Shown: positions 36,101 through 45,627 of the stretch, piece after piece
Position numbering within the stretch: the stretch's first letter is position 1
Layout of the letters: each line of letters begins with the position of its first letter
Assembly: GCA_964545715.1 (NCBI GenBank)
Contig: CAZJHX010000032.1
Span: 11,021-75,020 of the forward strand
Direction: 5' to 3'
Length of the DNA: 64,000 bases
Source: CAZJHX01 sp964545715
GTDB lineage: Bacteria > Myxococcota_A > UBA9042 > GCA-2863065
Position numbers and translations under genes: made by a program
The notes under the pieces: generated by a model
What the model was told of the DNA's origin: nothing
The model's input: the letters and a program-made list of their open reading frames with translations, nothing else
The model's database searches: none

Positions 36101-37665
36101 GGCCCCCTCCCCCGCCCGCGATCGATCCGGCCGCGCCCGACGAGGCCGCGCTCAAAGCCTGGGCCGACGAGCTGGAGCGCGTGATGAGCCTGCTGTGCCG
36201 CGGCCTTGCGGAGGGGCAATGGCGGCTCTTTACGACGGGCGAGGCCGACATGCTGGAGGCCCTGGACGACGCGCGCGTCGCAATCTACGGGGACACCGAC
36301 GTGCTCGACGCCCTGTGTACGGTACGCCGGGCCACGGCCGACGGCTGGACGGCCTCAGACCTCGCCCTGGGGCGACGGCTGGCCATGCTGCACCGCGAGT
36401 TTTTGCGGGAGGCGGTGGCGTCGGACCCGGCGATCTCGGCCGCATCCACCGATCTGGCGGGCCGCATGTCGCGCTTCCGAGCGAAGCTGGGCGGGGCGCC
36501 GACCGCGGACGCGGCCCTGATGCAGATTCTGGCCACCGACCCCGACCGCGCGCGGCGGGAGGCGGCCTGGCGAGCACGTTGTGCACCGGCGCCGGACTAT
36601 GCAGCGGACATCTGTTCGCTGCGTGATATGCGCAACGAGCAGGCGCGATGCCGCGGATATCGAGACTTCTATGAGCTGGGCCTGACGGTGCGCGGGCTGC
36701 AGGCCGACCAGCTTACAGCGCTGGTGAGCTCTCTTCTGGAGCACACCCAGCCGGCGTGGCGCGCGATCTGTGACGACCTGGCCGAGCGCGTCGGCACCAC
36801 GCAGCTGATGCCGTGGGACCTGGGTCTGGGCGATCCGCAAAGCGACGACCTGCGGCGGTTTGATGCCGCCCATGCCCGAGACAGGGCGCTGCGCACGTTC
36901 AGCGCGATGGGCCTACCTCTGGAGGCCGTCACGCTGGACCTGGATGCTCGCGAGGGCAAGTCGGAGCACGCCTGGTGTGTCCCGGTGGACCCGCCCACGG
37001 ACATTCGCGTCACGGCGACCCTGGCCGACGGGCTGAGCGGCGACAACACGCTGCTGCACGAGCTGGGGCACGCCGCCCACTCGGCCTACGTCACCGGCGA
37101 GCATTTTGTGCTGCGCGATGCGCCCAACGACGCGTTTCACGAGGGGTTGGCCCAGCTGTTTGCGTACCTGGCCTACAACCCACACTGGCTGTGTTGGACG
37201 GCGGGGCTGAGCGAGGCGGAGGCCGCACGATTGGCCGCGCGTGGGCGGCGCAAGAAGCTGCTGTCGATGCGGTGGTGGATCGTATGGATCCGCTTGGAGC
37301 AGGCGCTGTTCAGCACACCACAGCGGGACGTGACCGAGGCCTTCTGGTCGATCTGTGAAGACGTGCTCGGCATCACAGCCGACGCGGAGCTACGCGAAAT
37401 CCCGGCGTGGGCGCGCGTTGTGCACCTGGCGACGCACCCGGTCTACATCCAAAACTACGTGATCGCCGACGTGGTAGCGGCCCAGCTGGACGACGCCCTG
37501 CGCAAGCGCTTTGGGCGGTGGTTTGAGACGCCGGCGGCCGGGGCCCACCTGCGGGACAGCGTGATCGCCCCGGGCGCGCTCTTGGAGGTGGATGAGCTCC
37601 TCGTGCGTGCGTCCGGGCGCGCGTTGGACGCCGAGCCTTACGCGGTAGTATTGTCCGGCGCATGA
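36097..37665 (+). CDS. Zinc peptidase of the M2/M3 type
   Basis: 522 residues from GTG 36097, which overlaps the upstream stop as GTGA. The active-site helix is LLHELGHAAHS near residue 320 (HExxH), with the third ligand probably in FHEGLAQLFAYL near 349. Upstream MRNEQARCRGYRDFYELGL matches the M2 (ACE-like) and M3 oligopeptidase architecture of a large helical clam around the zinc site. No signal peptide, so it cleaves peptides in the cytoplasm. It is coupled to the PKD lipoprotein and to the ROK kinase; the logic of that grouping is not clear. Confidence 0.88.
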   Translation: MRPPPPPAIDPAAPDEAALKAWADELERVMSLLCRGLAEGQWRLFTTGEADMLEALDDARVAIYGDTDVLDALCTVRRATADGWTASDLALGRRLAMLHREFLREAVASDPAISAASTDLAGRMSRFRAKLGGAPTADAALMQILATDPDRARREAAWRARCAPAPDYAADICSLRDMRNEQARCRGYRDFYELGLTVRGLQADQLTALVSSLLEHTQPAWRAICDDLAERVGTTQLMPWDLGLGDPQSDDLRRFDAAHARDRALRTFSAMGLPLEAVTLDLDAREGKSEHAWCVPVDPPTDIRVTATLADGLSGDNTLLHELGHAAHSAYVTGEHFVLRDAPNDAFHEGLAQLFAYLAYNPHWLCWTAGLSEAEAARLAARGRRKKLLSMRWWIVWIRLEQALFSTPQRDVTEAFWSICEDVLGITADAELREIPAWARVVHLATHPVYIQNYVIADVVAAQLDDALRKRFGRWFETPAAGAHLRDSVIAPGALLEVDELLVRASGRALDAEPYAVVLSGA

Positions 37666-38609
37666 AGCGCTTTGTAGGGATCGACGTCGGCGGCACGCGG
37701 CTTAAGGCCGGCCTGGTGGACGCGACGCAAAAGGTAACCAACGAAGAGGTCGTCTGGCTGGACGACGCCGACAAAACCGAAGAGGGCATGCTCAAGCGCC
37801 TGACGGAGATCGTCCCAAAGGTGATCGGCGGCGCGTCGGGTGTGGTGACGGTCGGCCTGGGGGTCGCCGGCGTGATCAGCCGATGGGAGGGCTCGGTCAA
37901 GCGATCGCCCAACTTCCCCGCGTTTGACGACTTCCGGCTCAAGGAGCGGCTGGAGCCTCTGATCGGCCACCACGTCTGCCTGGACAACGACGCCAACTGT
38001 GTCGTGGCCGGCGAGTTTCTGCAGGGGCAGGTTGCGCACACGCTGGCCAAAATCGGCAGCCGCGACCTGATTGGCCTGACCCTGGGCACAGGCGTAGGCG
38101 GCGCGATCATCATCGGTGGCGCGCTGTGGCGAGGCGTCAGCGGCATGGCTGGGGAGCTGGGCCACATCATTGTGGAGCCGGGCGGGCTGCAGTGCGGCTG
38201 CGGCGCCAGGGGCTGCCTGGAGATGTACGCCTCGGGCAACGGGCTGCGCGCCATGTGCGAGAAGACGCCGGTGGACGGCATCGACGCGACGTCAGCCGAT
38301 CTCCCGCGCCTGCTCGCAGACGCCGCGCAGGCCGGCAACGCCACGGCAAAGACACACTTCGCCGCGGCCGGAACCGCGCTCGGCCGGGCGCTGGGCGGAC
38401 TGCTCAACACCTTCAACACCAAGACCTTCCTCATCGCGGGTGGGCTGGCGCCGTCGTTCAACTGGATGGAAGAGGCGTGCATGGCGGAGCTGCGCGCGTG
38501 CTCGTTTGACGAGATCAACGAGGGCGTCGAGTTGGTGACGGCCTCGCTGGACGAGAAGGCGGGCGTGCTGGGCGCCGCGATGCAATGGATGATGGCCCCA
38601 CACGACTAG
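37662..38609 (+). CDS. ROK-family sugar kinase (glucokinase type)
   Basis: 315 residues; ATG 37662 overlaps the peptidase stop as ATGA. ATP-binding DVGGTRLKAGLVD at residues 9-21, catalytic-loop Asp in CLDNDANCVVAGE near 108, LTLGTGVGGAII near 143 and the ROK zinc motif CGCGARGCLE near 179. Full length for the family. It phosphorylates glucose or a related hexose or N-acetylhexosamine; specificity cannot be read from sequence. Cytoplasmic. Confidence 0.92.
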   Translation: MKRFVGIDVGGTRLKAGLVDATQKVTNEEVVWLDDADKTEEGMLKRLTEIVPKVIGGASGVVTVGLGVAGVISRWEGSVKRSPNFPAFDDFRLKERLEPLIGHHVCLDNDANCVVAGEFLQGQVAHTLAKIGSRDLIGLTLGTGVGGAIIIGGALWRGVSGMAGELGHIIVEPGGLQCGCGARGCLEMYASGNGLRAMCEKTPVDGIDATSADLPRLLADAAQAGNATAKTHFAAAGTALGRALGGLLNTFNTKTFLIAGGLAPSFNWMEEACMAELRACSFDEINEGVELVTASLDEKAGVLGAAMQWMMAPHD

Positions 38610-39275
38610 ATGCGCCGCTTTATCCTGTTTTTCGTGTTGGTTCTGTTCGCCGTCATCTGGTGGCTGCTGCCGGTGCGCACGGCGCCACCCCCAAAAAACG
38701 AGGCGCCCGAGGCCAAGCCCGGCGCGTGGGAGGCCGAGGCGCCGAAGCCCGAGCCCACGCCCGCCCCCGCAAAGACCGCCGCGCCCGAGCCGGCTGCGAA
38801 ACCAAAGGCCGATCCTGAGCCGCCGGTAGCAAGGACCTCCCCGCTCGGTAGCGGTGCAAAGGCGCCTGAGCCGGCTGCGCTGATCCCGACCCCCAGCGGC
38901 AGTCCACAGGCGAGCGTCCCAAAGGCTCCCGAAGCCGAGCCGGAGGTCGCTGGGGAGCCCATGGTGTGGAGCGTCGACCGCGAGGGGATCCAGGGCGCAA
39001 TGGACGAGTCCAAGCCCAAGATCCAAGAGTGCTATTCGGCCTGGATCAAGAGCAACCCGGACCTGGCGGGCCGCATGGTCATCTCGTTTGTGATCGAGCC
39101 GCTGGCCGAGGGTTCGGAGTACGGGAAGGTTACCGAGGTGGAGCTTGCCGACTCCGACGTGGAGCATCCGCTGCTTGAGGGCTGTGTGCTGAACGTGGCG
39201 TCCGAGCTACGCTGGACGGCGCCGCCGGATGGGCGGATGGCGGTCCGGTACCCCTTCCTTTTCGCGACTGAGTAG
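38610..39275 (+). CDS. AgmX/PglI C-terminal-domain protein with single membrane anchor
   Basis: 221 residues, starting directly after the ROK stop. One N-terminal transmembrane helix (FILFFVLVLFAVIWWLL), then an Ala/Pro/Glu/Lys linker of about 90 residues that could span the periplasm, then a TonB-like C-terminal domain (IQECYSAWIKSNPDLAGRMV; HPLLEGCVLNVASELRW). This C-terminal unit is found in AgmX and PglI of Myxococcus gliding machinery and in other energy-coupling proteins. The two Cys (ECYSAW and EGCVLN) fit the AgmX/PglI pattern. The 3' end overlaps the convergent CheX-like gene by 69 bp. Confidence 0.82.
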   Translation: MRRFILFFVLVLFAVIWWLLPVRTAPPPKNEAPEAKPGAWEAEAPKPEPTPAPAKTAAPEPAAKPKADPEPPVARTSPLGSGAKAPEPAALIPTPSGSPQASVPKAPEAEPEVAGEPMVWSVDREGIQGAMDESKPKIQECYSAWIKSNPDLAGRMVISFVIEPLAEGSEYGKVTEVELADSDVEHPLLEGCVLNVASELRWTAPPDGRMAVRYPFLFATE

Positions 39276-40101
39276 CGCGGTGCGCTCGCCGGCAAACGCC
39301 AGCTCGAGATAGATGTCGCCAAGCGGCGCCTCGAAACACGCGACAAGCGACGGCTGCGTAAGCCCGCGCAAGACCACGTCTCTGCCGTCGACCAACAGGG
39401 CGGGCGTCAGGGTGACCGCGCCAAGCTGTGCGGTCAGCCCCTGCATCATGCGAGTCACCAACTCCGCGGCCAGCTCGGTGATCTCGGCGATGGAGGCCTC
39501 TTCGACCCACGGCAGCGCCGTGATGGCCACGCCCGCCAGCTGGGACGCCGAGGCGCTGATCAGCAGATGGCCGCGGGCGTTCTCCGCCTGAAACGCAACG
39601 ATGGCCGTCATCGGCATCAGCGGTGTGTCGTTTGCGCGCAGGCACAGATCGGTGGGCGTAATCGTCGTGTCGTAGGACCCGAAAACGCTGACCGCCTCAT
39701 CGATGACGCGATCGACCAGGTCCGGGTTCCAGCGCTCCTCGCCCAGCAGCAACTTTGCCGCCCGGTCCAGCACATGTGGGAGGATAGGCGCCCTCAGCGT
39801 GGCGTCCGGCTCAAACTGGCCGAATTCGGGGACCGAGGCATCGCACACCCAGACCACGGGTAGCCGAGGCTGGCTGCTCTTCACGGAGTCCAACAACGCG
39901 ACGCTCCGCCTGGTCCTCCCCGTTGATCAGAATCAGGGAGACCAGCGGTGTGGTCAACACCATGTCGATCGCATCTGAGACCGTCTCGGCGAGGTCGACC
40001 TGCCAGCCGCGTTTGACCAGCCACAGAGCATTGGTAAGCAGCGAGCCGCCGGGGCGGTCGAGCACGAGGATGTGCTTATGAAGGTGCATCGATCTAACCA
40101 T
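39207..40101 (-). CDS. Receiver-like plus CheX-like protein, interrupted by a 1-bp frameshift
   Basis: From ATG 40101 (or 40089) an N-terminal receiver-like half reads HKHILVLDRPGGSLLTNAL, then VDLAETVSDAIDMVL and LVSLILINGEDQ. The frame then changes between about 39889 and 39926; the second frame continues ALLDSVKSSQPRLPVVWVCD, restoring the receiver's alpha3-beta4 region, and proceeds to a CheX-type domain (FGSYDTTITPTD; HLLISASASQLAGVAI; SIAEITELAAELVTRMM). The span of 895 nt is 3n+1, so one extra base explains the break. CheX is a CheY-P phosphatase fold. The candidate receiver lacks an obvious phospho-Asp at the end of beta3 (ILING). Intact length would be 297 residues. Confidence 0.7.
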
Positions 40102-40209
40102 CGAAACACCGCGGCTGAAGTTAAGTGGACTGTGCAATGTACTGTTCAAGCGCAGTGTTCAATCGTGCAACGCAGATCCCTATTCGACACACTGCGTCCC
40201 ATCGCGATG

Positions 40210-40225
40210 CGGCACGATAAATGCC
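40210..40225 (+). promoter_or_regulatory. Possible weak sigma-54 site upstream of 40303
   Basis: CGGCACG-ATAA-ATGCC: GG-N10-GC spacing is right and the -24 box matches 6 of 7, but the -12 box is poor. The leader would be about 70 nt. Two TGTTCAA copies 13 bp apart (40143-40149, 40156-40162) lie upstream. Confidence 0.3.
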
Positions 40226-40302
40226 TGCTAGCTTAGATGGGTATAGGCGAGTAGTCTGCCATTGGGGTCATTCGTTTCGGTCGATCAGGAGGGTCTATTA
40301 AT

Positions 40303-41664
40303 ATGTTGCGCCACACGCTTAGTTTAGCACTGGTGTTCACGCCATTGACGGCGTTCGGAGCGGACGGAAACCCAGGTTTTGAATGTGACGATAAGTTCGG
40401 GTCCTGCGGGACGCCCGAGCTCAGCGGCGGCGGCGGCGGCTGCGGCGGCGGCGGGAGCATCCTGGTCGCCAACACGGACCTGGGCGACACGTACCAATAT
40501 GCAGACGACTGGGACGATGACGGATGGGAAGACCCGTTCGACAACTGCCCCCACGTCCCCAACCTGGCCCAGCTGGACGGTGACGGCGACAACGTGGGCG
40601 ACGCCTGCGACAACTGCCTGACCGCCTCCAACGAGGACCAATTCGACCTGGACGGCGACGCCGCCGGTGACGCCTGCGACGACGACATGGACGGCGACCA
40701 GATCAACAACGCGGTCGACAGCTGCCCCAAAGTCCCCAACCCGGTGACTGGAGCCGCGACGGCCCAGGCCGACCTGGACGGCGACGGCCAGGGCGACGCG
40801 TGCGATGACGATATCGACGGCGACGGCATGAGCAACCTGTCGGATCCGTGCCCGCTCAACGCGGCGATCAGCGCGCCCACCGAAGAGCAGCTGGCCGAGT
40901 GCTTCCCCGACGCTGACGGCGACTCCATCAGCGAGGTCGACGCGCTGAAGCCGGACAACTGCCCGACCGTAGCCAACCCGATGCAGCTCGACGTGGACGA
41001 AGACGGGCTGGGCAACGCCTGCGACCCCGATATCGACGGTGACGGGCTGGCCAACCACCTGGACAACTGTGACGACGTGGCCAACGCCATCCAGACGGAC
41101 GCCGACCGCGACGGCGTCGGCGACGACTGCGACGCGACGTTCTGCTATGTGGTGCTGGGCGATGACGCCAACTGCCTGGACCCCGCGGCCCCGCTGACCG
41201 TCTATACGCCGGACACGCTGGGCAGCACCGCGGACGGCATCCGCCTGCGCCTCTTTGCCAACCGCGTCAACCAGGCCATGCGCTACTCCTGGACCATCGT
41301 TGAAGCGCCGATCGGCTCGCACGCCGAGCTGCTGAACGGCACCGGCACCGTGACCATCTCGACGCCGTTCGAGTATCACTACCTGGCTGACAAGATCCCG
41401 ACGCTGACGCCCGATCTGCCGGGCACCTACAAGATTCAGGTCTCCGTTGAGACCGTGTTTGAGGACCGCCCGACCGGCGAGCTGGCCAAGAAAGCCACGT
41501 TCACCGCGACACTGACCGTTGACGGCGAGGCCAAGCCCGCCGCCTCCGAGCAGGCCGGCGGCTGCAGCGCCTCCCACAGCGGCGCCCCCGGGCCCGTCGT
41601 GCTGATTCTGCTGCTCGCGCTGCTGGCCCTGCCGACGCGCCGCATGCTTGCCACCCGCCGGTAG
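40303..41664 (+). CDS. TSP3-repeat protein with MYXO-CTERM-like tail
   Basis: 453 residues. Signal peptide (LRHTLSLALVFTPLTAFGA). A Gly/Cys stretch (SGGGGGCGGGG) at about 40-50. Residues about 70-290 are TSP3-type calcium repeats (DNCPHVPNLAQLDGDGDNVG). Residues about 310-415 look like a PKD-type beta domain (RYSWTIVEAPIGSHAEL). The C-terminus is Cys-containing GGCSASHSG, then a Leu-rich helix, then RR: the MYXO-CTERM arrangement that sorts proteins to the surface by cleavage and lipidation at Cys. Such a tail marks an exposed, possibly transferable outer-surface protein. It leads the run of surface-protein genes to 49447. Confidence 0.9.
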   Translation: MLRHTLSLALVFTPLTAFGADGNPGFECDDKFGSCGTPELSGGGGGCGGGGSILVANTDLGDTYQYADDWDDDGWEDPFDNCPHVPNLAQLDGDGDNVGDACDNCLTASNEDQFDLDGDAAGDACDDDMDGDQINNAVDSCPKVPNPVTGAATAQADLDGDGQGDACDDDIDGDGMSNLSDPCPLNAAISAPTEEQLAECFPDADGDSISEVDALKPDNCPTVANPMQLDVDEDGLGNACDPDIDGDGLANHLDNCDDVANAIQTDADRDGVGDDCDATFCYVVLGDDANCLDPAAPLTVYTPDTLGSTADGIRLRLFANRVNQAMRYSWTIVEAPIGSHAELLNGTGTVTISTPFEYHYLADKIPTLTPDLPGTYKIQVSVETVFEDRPTGELAKKATFTATLTVDGEAKPAASEQAGGCSASHSGAPGPVVLILLLALLALPTRRMLATRR

Positions 41665-41695
41665 AGTCGTCCTCCTAGTGGCGACGCACATGGCG

Positions 41696-43828
41696 ATGTC
41701 GTACGATTACGGCGCGCTGACTAAGACCTTCCGGTACCTGACTCTTCTACTGCTTCTCGGCTGCACCGATGCGGCCCTCAGAGAGCAGCCTCCACCCGGT
41801 CCGCCACCCATCGACAACAAGATCACGCTGACGGGGCAGGTGTGCACCCAGCCCCCCAACGAGGTGGTCTTTCCCATCAAGGTGCTGTTCGTCATCGACG
41901 AGAGCAGCTCGCTGCAGCTGTGCACCGACCCGGCAAAGAAGCGCATCCCGGCGATTGAGAAGGTGATCAGCCAGCTGGCGCCCGAGCCCAACGTCAAGTT
42001 CGGCTTTATCGGGTTCTCGTCGTGGATTCGGATCCAGAACTTCACCAATGATCCCAGCAAGATCAACGAGTTTTTATCGGCATCGAAGGGGCAGGGACCG
42101 GCCACCGACTACCAGGGCGCGCTGGCGACGATCGGACAGGTCCTTGAGAACGACCTGATCGACTCGGGCCCCATCCGCGCGCGCACAAACTACGTGGTGA
42201 TCTTCATCTCGGACGGCATCCCTGAGCCGCAGTGCATCGCCGGCTGCGAAGACGACATCCCGCGGTGCAGCGACGGCGAGGACAACGACGGCGACGGCAA
42301 AACGGATCTGGCGGACGACAGCTGCCCGCCCGACCTGGCCGACATCGACGCGTCGCTCTACCCCGACACCCTGTACGGCCAGTGCAACAGCGATGTAAAG
42401 ATGGACGAGAACACCTACGTCGACTACGGCGACCAGGGCAGCTGCCCGGACTACAACCGCGACTACCAGATCCTCGATCGGCTGGAGAGCATCCTGGAGC
42501 TCAAGAACACCTACTCGGCGGGGTCGGTGGTCTTCAACACCGTGCTGCTGACCACCGATGAGCCGCAGATTCTGGCCAAAGAGGACTGCCAGCAGCTGTT
42601 CGGCTACAGCACGGACAAGGCGACCGCGCTGCTGACCCAGATGGCGGCGCTGGGCGGCGGCATCTTTCAGGACGTCAACCTGGCGGGGGACCTGACCGAC
42701 GCCTTCAAGTTTGATTACTCCACACTGCAGAGCGCGCAGCGGCTCATCGACTTTTTGGCGATCAACCGCAGCGCGCGAATGCTGCACGGCGAGCTGGTGC
42801 CGGACAGCGACATGGACGGGCTGCCGGACAAACTGGAGAGCACGATCGGCACGATGTTCAACGACGAGGACACCGACGGCGACCTCTATGAGGACCTGGT
42901 GGAGCACGTGTTCGCCCAGCTGGGATTCAACGCCACCGACGAGCTGCAGCCGGCGCTTGGCTGCGGCGACGGGCTGGATCTGGACGGCGATGGCCTGCCG
43001 GATTGCGTCGAGGGCTTTGTCGGGACGGAGACGCGCGCCGCGGACACCGACGGCGACGGGATCATCGACTGGCTGGAGCTGGCGCTGGGCACCGACCCGC
43101 TGTTTGACGACGCGCTGCTGGACCCTGACTTCGACGGTGTGCTGACGCGTGACGAGATCCGCGCGGGCACCGATCCCATCACCGCCGACCCGGAGAACTG
43201 GCAGAACCACCGCGCCATCTACAACCTGCTGTACGCGGGTGAAACCGAGGACGGACGCAACTGCTACGACTTCACCGTGGACGAGCTGGAGCTGGCTATA
43301 ACGCCGATGATCTCCGCGCTGGGGCGCAACCGCATCCTGATGTACAGCCTGGAGCGGCCCGTCACGCTGATCAACGCGGCGCCCACCGTGCAGGTGGCGT
43401 GCGTCGAGGTCAGCTATGAGGGTGAGGGCTCCAAGGCGCCGGCGGACGGCCAGGTCAACCTGACCGAAAAGACCTGGCAGCAGCTGCTGGACACGCTCGG
43501 CGGCCAGCTCTTTGCGATACGCGATTGCGTCGGGCCCGAGTCAGGCTACCTGGAGCGCAACCACATCGAGCTCATCATCGACGAGTGCCTGCCGCAGAAG
43601 CTGGCGCTGGCCGGCTACCTGCTGTCACGCCAAGAGCTGAAGAACCTGCTGCGACGCTACCTGGACAGCGAGCTGTCGCCGCTGTTTCCGACGAAGTCGT
43701 CCGAGCTCTTCAAGCCGCTCGAGAAGTTTGTGCCCGAGCTGCACTGCTATCGGCCTGCTGAGGTCGACCAGCTGCTGACGCTGACGGCGGCGATTCGGGA
43801 CGCGTGCGGCGTATGCGACTTCAAATGA
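41696..43828 (+). CDS. VWA-domain lipoprotein with TSP3 repeats (first of three paralogues)
   Basis: 710 residues from ATG 41696 (ATG 41690 is also in frame); lipobox LLLLLGCTD. The VWA domain starts at IKVLFVIDESSSL near residue 60 with the MIDAS DxSxS motif and ends near 330; it contains VIFISDGIPEPQC. Residues about 390-490 have DxDMDGLPD-type calcium repeats. A C-terminal unit beginning NCYDFTVDELELAI and containing RNRILMYSLE and VACVEVSY is shared with two other proteins in this window. A further 110 residues follow. MIDAS-type VWA domains bind partner proteins through a metal ion. The stop overlaps the next start (ATGA). Confidence 0.9.
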   Translation: MSYDYGALTKTFRYLTLLLLLGCTDAALREQPPPGPPPIDNKITLTGQVCTQPPNEVVFPIKVLFVIDESSSLQLCTDPAKKRIPAIEKVISQLAPEPNVKFGFIGFSSWIRIQNFTNDPSKINEFLSASKGQGPATDYQGALATIGQVLENDLIDSGPIRARTNYVVIFISDGIPEPQCIAGCEDDIPRCSDGEDNDGDGKTDLADDSCPPDLADIDASLYPDTLYGQCNSDVKMDENTYVDYGDQGSCPDYNRDYQILDRLESILELKNTYSAGSVVFNTVLLTTDEPQILAKEDCQQLFGYSTDKATALLTQMAALGGGIFQDVNLAGDLTDAFKFDYSTLQSAQRLIDFLAINRSARMLHGELVPDSDMDGLPDKLESTIGTMFNDEDTDGDLYEDLVEHVFAQLGFNATDELQPALGCGDGLDLDGDGLPDCVEGFVGTETRAADTDGDGIIDWLELALGTDPLFDDALLDPDFDGVLTRDEIRAGTDPITADPENWQNHRAIYNLLYAGETEDGRNCYDFTVDELELAITPMISALGRNRILMYSLERPVTLINAAPTVQVACVEVSYEGEGSKAPADGQVNLTEKTWQQLLDTLGGQLFAIRDCVGPESGYLERNHIELIIDECLPQKLALAGYLLSRQELKNLLRRYLDSELSPLFPTKSSELFKPLEKFVPELHCYRPAEVDQLLTLTAAIRDACGVCDFK

Positions 43829-45624
43829 GCCGGCCTCTCCTGGCGACATCGATGTGCCTGCTGCTGTCGGTGGCGTGCTCGGACGTCAAGCTGGAGCCGA
43901 TCCCCGAGACCGTAGTCGATCGCGACGACAAGCTGGAGATCAAGGGCAGCCTCTGCACGCGCAGCCCCCAGAGCCTGCAGTTTCCGCTGCGGGTGCTGTT
44001 TATCGTGGACTCCAGCGAGTCGATGGCGGTGACGGACCCGCCCGATCCCGAGACCGAGGAGACCGGGCGCGAGCGCGCGGTGCGCGAGACGTGGGAGGGC
44101 CTGCTGGCGGTGCCGGGCGCGGACGTGAAGATCAGCATCATCCGGTTCTCGTCCGGGGCCAAGGTGCAGACGCTGACCGAGGACGGCAAGGCCTATACAG
44201 ACGATCCGGCGCTGCTGGGCACCGCGACGCAGGCGCTGCAGTTCACCGACTTCAGCACGAACTATCGCCAGGCGCTGAAAGAGGCGCGCGAGACGATCAA
44301 AGACGAGATGGTCGAGACCGAGCTGGAGTCGCGGGCGCGCAGCCGCTACGTCGTGGTGTTTTTGTCCGACGGTATCCCGGACTCGGGCACGACGGACGGC
44401 AAGCAGGACATCCTGGACGACATCGTTCAGATCACCGAGCTGGAAGAGGTGTTCGGAGTCGGCAGCTTGGAGTTCCACACCGCCTATGTGTCCAGCGGCT
44501 TCACGCCTGCGGCCGACGCGCCCGCGCAGAAGCTGCTGCAGGAGATGGCGGAGACGGGCGGCGGCAGCTATCGCAGCTTTCCCAACGGGGAGGAGATCAA
44601 CTTCCTGTTCGTGGACTTCTCGGTGCTTGAGCGCGTCTACACGCTCAAGACCCTCGCCGCCATCAACATGAACGCGGTGTCTTTTACGCCGCAGGGGCTG
44701 GTCGACCTGAGCGGGACGTTTGACCCGGCTGCGTTTGTGGACCAGGACGGCGACGACAAGCCGACCTGCGGCGAGCTATTGGTGGACAGCGATATGGACG
44801 GCCTTGCAGACCTGCGCGAGCTGGAGGCGGGCACCGATCCGCTGGACCGGGACACCGATCACGACGGGCTCAGCGACCGGGTCGAGGTGGAGCAGGGCAA
44901 CGGCGAGGACGACAACGGCCCAGACCCGCTCGATCCGTCGGACTCCGGCTGCTACGCCAAGGTCGCGTGTGAGGGGGACGCATGCGGCTGCATCGACTTT
45001 GATGCGGACGGTGTATGCGACTGCGATGACGCGGACGCGGACGGGCAATGCGACTACGTCGACGGCGACGGCGATCAGCTGCCCGACTGCGAAGAGGTGT
45101 ATCTGGGCACCAGCCCCAACGGCGCCGACACCGACGCGGACGGCGTGCCGGACCTGCTCGAGACCCGCTTTGGCACGTCCGCCAGCACCGTGGACCACCT
45201 GGGCGACCTGGACTTTGACAGCACGAGCAACGCGCTGGAGGTCTTTACCGGCACCGATCCGCTGTGCCCGGACTCCGCGTTCCGGTCCGAGGTCGCCTTC
45301 CGATACCAGCTGGACAGCCATGGGCTGAGCGCCGACGAGAACGTCTGCTACGACTTCAGAATCAGTAACATCACGCTGATGCCGACGCTGGAGACAGGCT
45401 GGAACCGCATACTGATCTTTGCGGGTGAGGTGGCGTTCGACGCGCCGGACTCGTTTGCGGACTATCGCATCGCGTGCGTGGAGGCCCGGTATCGCATCGA
45501 CGACGCCGGACGCCCCGCTCAGGTCGAGTACAAGGAGCCGTCGTCGGGGCGCTTTTCGCTGACCGAGGCCGACTTTGTTCCGGCGCAGGACTTCGATCCC
45601 GCCGTCAACTGCAGCAGGCCCTGA
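43825..45624 (+). CDS. VWA-domain lipoprotein with TSP3 repeats (second paralogue)
   Basis: 599 residues from ATG 43825, overlapping the previous stop as ATGA; lipobox LLLSVACSD. VWA starts at LRVLFIVDSSESM near 57 with MIDAS DSSES and includes VVFLSDGIPDSGT. Residues about 315-470 are TSP3/EF-like calcium repeats (DSDMDGLADLRELEAG; DTDADGVPDLLETRFG) with inserted Cys. The C-terminus repeats the shared module: CYDFRISNITLMPT, WNRILIFAGE, RIACVEARY, FSLTEADF. Compared with the preceding gene it lacks the extra tail. Presumably the two act together at the surface. Confidence 0.9.
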   Translation: MSRPLLATSMCLLLSVACSDVKLEPIPETVVDRDDKLEIKGSLCTRSPQSLQFPLRVLFIVDSSESMAVTDPPDPETEETGRERAVRETWEGLLAVPGADVKISIIRFSSGAKVQTLTEDGKAYTDDPALLGTATQALQFTDFSTNYRQALKEARETIKDEMVETELESRARSRYVVVFLSDGIPDSGTTDGKQDILDDIVQITELEEVFGVGSLEFHTAYVSSGFTPAADAPAQKLLQEMAETGGGSYRSFPNGEEINFLFVDFSVLERVYTLKTLAAINMNAVSFTPQGLVDLSGTFDPAAFVDQDGDDKPTCGELLVDSDMDGLADLRELEAGTDPLDRDTDHDGLSDRVEVEQGNGEDDNGPDPLDPSDSGCYAKVACEGDACGCIDFDADGVCDCDDADADGQCDYVDGDGDQLPDCEEVYLGTSPNGADTDADGVPDLLETRFGTSASTVDHLGDLDFDSTSNALEVFTGTDPLCPDSAFRSEVAFRYQLDSHGLSADENVCYDFRISNITLMPTLETGWNRILIFAGEVAFDAPDSFADYRIACVEARYRIDDAGRPAQVEYKEPSSGRFSLTEADFVPAQDFDPAVNCSRP

Positions 45625-45627
45625 TCC

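Noticed and set aside
42074..43210. Minus-strand open frame over the first VWA gene
   Set aside because: Antisense of a clear VWA/TSP3 protein.
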